From assembly GCA_034926225.1 (NCBI GenBank), contig JAYFRF010000009.1, forward strand, positions 1 through 64,000: a stretch of DNA of 64,000 nucleotides. Reading direction: 5' to 3'. Numbering within the stretch: the stretch's first letter is position 1; the number at the start of each line of letters is the position of its first letter. This document shows, piece after piece, positions 60,635-64,000 of this stretch. Below the pieces are notes generated by a model. The model made no database searches and had not been told where the DNA came from. It saw only the letters and a program-made list of their open reading frames with translations. The stretch is from JAAZKA01 sp034926225 (GTDB lineage: Bacteria; Bacillota; Clostridia; Oscillospirales; QAMX01). Both the position numbers and the translations under genes were made by a program.

Positions 60635-61447
60635 ATGGTGGATTTTGCACAGAAACTCGAGTTCTTCCGCACAAATCCAGTTACCGACTGGCATGAGCAC
60701 GTCGCGATCGGCGCGGTATCCGGTGGGGAAACCGATGAACGGCTTGAAAAGCTCATCCGCGACATGGCGGTCTGCGGCATCGACCGCGTCGTCATCTCTC
60801 GTCCCATCACGGGGGGGACGCACGCGCTGCCGGAGGAAATTGCGCGTGCGAACGATACCGTTGGCTACACCGTGGAGAGGTACCCCGGGAAAATCTGGGG
60901 GCTTGCCTACACCGATGCCATACACGGCAGGTACGCCGTCGACGAAATCGACCGCTGCCGCAGGAGCTTCGGCGCGATCGGCGTAAAGCTCTACAACCAG
61001 TTCACGATGGACAACGATATCCAGAATCCCATCATCGAATACTGCATCGAACACGATATGTTCATCCTGATGCACGCCGCGCACCTGACGCAGCGTCCGT
61101 GGGAGCAGGCTTACCTTTCCGGCAGCGACCATATCTGCGCCGCCGCGAAAAAGTACCCCGCCGCGACGTTCCTCATGGCGCATATCGGCGGCGGCGGCGA
61201 CTGGAGCTGGCAGCTGAGAGGGCTTGAGGACTGCCCCAACGTGTTCTGCGATATCTCCGGTTCCGTTCACGATGCCGGCATGATCGAAGGACTTGTCCGC
61301 GCGATGGGCACCGAGCGGATCCTCTTCGGTACCGACGGCTCCTTCTCATCGAGTGTCGGCAAGCTCCTGGGCGCCCGCATTTCCGATGCCGAGAAGCTGG
61401 AAATCATGGAAAATACCGCCTTCAAACGGTATTTGGAGAGGAGATAA
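60635..61447 (+). CDS. Amidohydrolase-family protein (metal-dependent TIM barrel)
   Basis: A protein of 270 residues. Metal-site candidates are WHEHVAIG near residue 20, LMHAAHL near residue 147, MAHIGGGGDW near residue 186 and FGTDGSF near residue 231, the order of PF04909-type amidohydrolases. The substrate is unknown; the genes around (sugar hydrolases, the next gene) do not fix it. It runs seven bases from the next gene, so the two form an operon. An RBS (GGAGG) is clear. Confidence 0.8.
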   Translation: MVDFAQKLEFFRTNPVTDWHEHVAIGAVSGGETDERLEKLIRDMAVCGIDRVVISRPITGGTHALPEEIARANDTVGYTVERYPGKIWGLAYTDAIHGRYAVDEIDRCRRSFGAIGVKLYNQFTMDNDIQNPIIEYCIEHDMFILMHAAHLTQRPWEQAYLSGSDHICAAAKKYPAATFLMAHIGGGGDWSWQLRGLEDCPNVFCDISGSVHDAGMIEGLVRAMGTERILFGTDGSFSSSVGKLLGARISDAEKLEIMENTAFKRYLERR

Positions 61448-61453
61448 GGCCGT

Positions 61454-62251
61454 ATGAGAGAATATATCGACGCCTGCGCCTATATCGGGGCGTATCCGTT
61501 TCGCAAGGTGGAGCATACCTCCGCGCGTGACCTCGTCGCCGCGATGGACGAGTACGGCATCACGCAGGCGATCGTCTCGTCCCTGCCCGCGATCTACTAC
61601 CGCGACGTCCGCGACGGCAACCTCGAGCTGATGAGCGAAATCGCACCCTTCCGCGGCCGCCTCATCCCCGCCGCGACAGGCAATCCCGTCTATAACTGCG
61701 CGATGGAAGATCTCGAGCGTTATGCGGGGGAATTCGGCTGCCGCGAGGTCCGTCTTTTCCCCCGTCAGCACGGCTATCAGCTGACCGATGAGAAGGCTGT
61801 CCGCTATCTCCGGCGTGCCGCCGAGCTGTCCGTCGCCGTCGCGCTGCCCCTCTACGTTGAGGACCCGCGCCAGAGACATGTCCTTGACATCCTGGACCCC
61901 GTCGGCGCGGCAGAAATCCGCGACGCCGCCGTCCTCGCGCCGGAGACCGATTTCGTCCTCCACAACGCCGGCAATCTCGGATACGCGCATACGCTTGCGC
62001 CTGTCGCCGCGTCCCGTACCGGTGCGTTTTACTACGATTTCGGCCGTACGGATTGCCTCTACTCTGGCAGTCTGCAGCAGATGATCGCGCTCGCGGGTGA
62101 GGATCATATCCTCTTTGCCACGTCGCAGCCGTTGCAGTATCCCGACCCGGCGTTTGTCAAAATGGCGTTCCTGCCGGAAAAGGCGGGGCTTCAGGAAGCG
62201 ACGCTCGAGCTGATCGCGTCCGGCAACGCCCGACGGTTGTTCGCACTCTAA
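61454..62251 (+). CDS. Amidohydrolase-like TIM-barrel protein with incomplete metal site
   Basis: A protein of 265 residues similar in layout to its neighbour: MREYIDACAYIGAYPFRKVE, REVRLFPRQHGYQLTDE, FVLHNAGNLGYAHT and ILFATSQPLQYPDPAFVK. The usual first His-x-His is replaced by DACAYIGAYP and the final Asp region by ATSQP, so metal binding may be altered or lost. It could be a regulatory or structural partner of the gene before. The substrate is unknown. Confidence 0.75.
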   Translation: MREYIDACAYIGAYPFRKVEHTSARDLVAAMDEYGITQAIVSSLPAIYYRDVRDGNLELMSEIAPFRGRLIPAATGNPVYNCAMEDLERYAGEFGCREVRLFPRQHGYQLTDEKAVRYLRRAAELSVAVALPLYVEDPRQRHVLDILDPVGAAEIRDAAVLAPETDFVLHNAGNLGYAHTLAPVAASRTGAFYYDFGRTDCLYSGSLQQMIALAGEDHILFATSQPLQYPDPAFVKMAFLPEKAGLQEATLELIASGNARRLFAL

Positions 62252-62267
62252 AAAACATAGAAACTTA

Positions 62268-62304
62268 GCGCGGGAGGATGCTTTCCGCCCGCGCCTGCTA
62301 TTTT
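62268..62304. terminator. Convergent terminator
   Basis: GCGCGGG (62268-62274) pairs with CCCGCGC (62288-62294), followed by CTGCTATTTTTT. It separates the amidohydrolase operon from the oppositely directed HIT gene. Confidence 0.7.
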
Positions 62305-62724
62305 TTATAGATGTGTCCGAATCTTTTCGATCATCGCTTCCAGCTCCGCGTCGGGAATCAGGATCTGATCCTCCGGCGGCGGCAGCATCTCGAAAAGCTT
62401 GCCCCATGTATAGCCGTTTTTGATTTTCGGGACGATGTGCATGTGGAAATGCCGGTTTCCGTCGCCGCAGATGCCGTAATTAAGCTTGTCACACGGGAAC
62501 GCAAGCGTGATCGCACGCGCGACGCGCGCCACGTCGTCGGAAAACCCCGCCCGCTCCTCCGGCGTCAGCTCAAACCACTCCTCCGCATGCCGCTTTAACG
62601 TCACGATGCAGCGCCCGGGGTAGTATTTCTGGTATCCCGCCATGTATGCGTACGAAACCGACAGCTCTTTGATCAATTTCATGTATTTTTTGTACTCATC
62701 GCCGCAGTAATAGCATTCGCTCAT
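62305..62724 (-). CDS. HIT-family nucleotide hydrolase / transferase
   Basis: A protein of 139 residues. The HIT motif is HFHMHIVPK, with GRCIVTLKRHAEEWFELTPE before it. The CxxC pair at the N-terminus (CYYCGDE) is like that of zinc-binding HIT proteins. Such proteins hydrolyse nucleotide phosphates or phosphoramidates. It has its own promoter: TTGCGT (62784-62789) and TATAAT (62762-62767), 16 bases apart on the minus strand. Confidence 0.88.
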   Translation of the reverse strand: MSECYYCGDEYKKYMKLIKELSVSYAYMAGYQKYYPGRCIVTLKRHAEEWFELTPEERAGFSDDVARVARAITLAFPCDKLNYGICGDGNRHFHMHIVPKIKNGYTWGKLFEMLPPPEDQILIPDAELEAMIEKIRTHL

Positions 62725-62761
62725 TTTAACCTACCGACCTTTCATACCGTATTGCAGGTTT

Positions 62762-62789
62762 ATTATACCACAGTTCGCCGGAAACGCAA
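62762..62789 (-). promoter_or_regulatory. Promoter of the HIT gene
   Basis: TTGCGT and TATAAT on the minus strand with a 16-base spacer, about 40 bases before the ATG. Confidence 0.62.
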
Positions 62790-62820
62790 GCGTTTTTGGC
62801 CTAATTAGGAGGTAACCGTC

Positions 62821-64000
62821 ATGCAGCGAGCCGTCAAGCGTGACCCGTTTTTCGCCGATCAGCCGCCGCTTTCCTTCCTTGACGACCTGAAATCCCCCGT
62901 CCACGCCGAAAAACCCGCCGGCTTCGGGACCCGCTCTATCGCCCCCGGAGAGGCCGACGTGTCCGGTCTGTATCTCGATTCCGGTTTCCCCGATCCTAAA
63001 GGCTTGCTGGAAACCATCTACGACGATTTCACGAAGTTCCTGCTCGTCACCGACGTCTTCGGCATGCGGATTCCTGTCCGTATCGAGATGGCCCAAACCC
63101 CCGTCTTTGAAGCCTACCGCGTGACCGTAACGGACGACGCCGTGACCGTCGAAACCGCCGATACCGAGGGGGCGCGGCGTGCGCTGATCTGGATTGAGGA
63201 TGAGCTGAAACGCCGCGAAGGGGCGTTTTTGCCGTACGGCACCATAGAACGCACCCCGCACATCCATGCGCGCATCACCCGTTGCTTTTTCTCGCCGATC
63301 AACCGCCCGCCCAAATACGGCGACGAGTTGTCTGACGATATCGATTACTATCCCGACGAGTACCTAAACCGCATTATGCACGACGGCGCGAACGGTGTAT
63401 GGATCTACACCCGCTTCTCCGATCTCGTCGAGTCCTCCTACCTCACCCACTACGGCAAAGGCCGCGAGCCCCGCATCGAGAAGCTGAACCGCGTCATAGA
63501 AAAGTGCGCCCGCTACGGCATCGGCGTCTATGTCTTCGCGATCGAACCCGTGGCCCTCACCGCCGAGGAAGCGGAAAAGTATCCAGAGGCCGCCGGCGCG
63601 CATAGTGGCTGGGACGGCCGCCGTACCTTCTGCACTAACACCGAATTCGGCAAAGCCTTCTGCGAGGAGGCCGGACGCCGCCTGTTCGAATCCGCGCCGG
63701 GACTTGCGGGCTATATCAGCATCACCTACGGCGAACGCACGACCTCCTGCTCGTCAGCCTACCGTCACTGCGACTGTCCCCGCTGTAAGGACATCGCGCC
63801 CGGACAGGTCCTCGCACAGGCCGTAGACGCCCTCACGGCCGGGATGAAGGCGGCATCGCCCTCCGCGACGCTCGTCAGCTGGACCTACGGGCACCGCCTC
63901 TGGAGCTTTGACGATATCCGTGAGTACGTCCGGAATGCGCCGGGCGGCGTCGCGCTGATGCAGAACTTCGATGATATGGGTTACGAGGATCAGCTCGGCC
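62821..64000 (+). CDS. Glycosidase-like TIM-barrel protein (partial)
   Basis: The frame is open from ATG 62821 (AGGAGG eight bases upstream) through the right edge, at least 393 codons. Residues about 95-140 (VTVTDDAVTVETADTEGARR) resemble the small domain before the TIM barrel in GH20/GH84-type enzymes. The barrel begins HARITRCFFSPINRPPKYGD. Other features are ISITYGERTTSCSSAYRHC followed by CDCPRCKD, a Cys cluster that could hold a metal. I cannot name the family. The gene lies beside the amidohydrolase pair. Confidence 0.72.
   Translation, partial: MQRAVKRDPFFADQPPLSFLDDLKSPVHAEKPAGFGTRSIAPGEADVSGLYLDSGFPDPKGLLETIYDDFTKFLLVTDVFGMRIPVRIEMAQTPVFEAYRVTVTDDAVTVETADTEGARRALIWIEDELKRREGAFLPYGTIERTPHIHARITRCFFSPINRPPKYGDELSDDIDYYPDEYLNRIMHDGANGVWIYTRFSDLVESSYLTHYGKGREPRIEKLNRVIEKCARYGIGVYVFAIEPVALTAEEAEKYPEAAGAHSGWDGRRTFCTNTEFGKAFCEEAGRRLFESAPGLAGYISITYGERTTSCSSAYRHCDCPRCKDIAPGQVLAQAVDALTAGMKAASPSATLVSWTYGHRLWSFDDIREYVRNAPGGVALMQNFDDMGYEDQLG

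Noticed and set aside
59978..61270. A 430-codon minus-strand frame across argH and the amidohydrolase
   Set aside because: It spans two well-supported plus-strand genes.

Overview
The window is a junction between a siphovirus prophage (about 1-43,370) and bacterial chromosome (about 43,370-64,000). Low-GC Gram-positive style ribosome binding sites (GGAGG), a T-box leader, HK97-type Firmicutes phage genes and high-GC coding sequence suggest an anaerobic gut member of the Clostridia (Oscillospirales or Christensenellales-like). The species cannot be named from the sequence. The left edge cuts a tail gene and the right edge cuts a glycosidase-like gene; both run off the window.

Prophage, read right to left on the minus strand. 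Early genes (33,657 down to 20,939): a sigma-like HTH protein, an uncharacterised coiled-coil protein, DUF2800 nuclease, DUF2815 ssDNA-binding-like protein, family A DNA polymerase with a mini-intein, an HNH homing nuclease, a DUF4406 protein, a PrimPol/DUF927 helicase, VRR-NUC nuclease, a broken HNH gene, SNF2 helicase and an ArpU-like regulator. Late genes (20,823 down to 1): HNH nuclease, small terminase, phage MetK, ParB-methyltransferase, large terminase with a LAGLIDADG intein, portal, ClpP protease, capsid, head fibre, connector genes, major tail protein (interrupted by an amber codon), G/GT frameshift chaperones, tape measure, and a tail protein with seven InlB-type repeats. A late promoter with a leader terminator sits at 20,845-20,935. 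Two small plus-strand genes, a GNAT at 4.8 kb and a membrane protein at 12.9 kb, interrupt the late operon as morons. No integrase, repressor, holin or endolysin lies in the window; they may be beyond the left edge.

Defence island (33.9-43.1 kb, plus strand): a NACHT NTPase, then an HTH protein and a type IC-like restriction system (hsdM, hsdS, hsdR), then gene debris. It ends at the 3' end of tRNA-Leu(CAA), the probable attachment site.

Chromosome: DegT-type aminotransferase, class I amidotransferase, Smr-domain protein, HelD-type helicase, a GH2 glycosidase with an alpha/alpha-barrel partner, an Lhr-like helicase, aspartate kinase, a T-box(Trp) leader with a TrpB2-type tryptophan synthase, argininosuccinate lyase, two amidohydrolase-like proteins, a HIT protein and a partial glycosidase-like gene. 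Two intergenic regions (45.0 and 55.2-55.7 kb) are packed with related palindromes.

The most unusual signals are a candidate RNA pseudoknot present twice in the early operon with a covarying stem and a fixed distance to the next start codon; two inteins, one starting with Gln; two in-frame stop codons, each at an apparent Tyr position; and an EcoR124-like TAEL repeat in hsdS.
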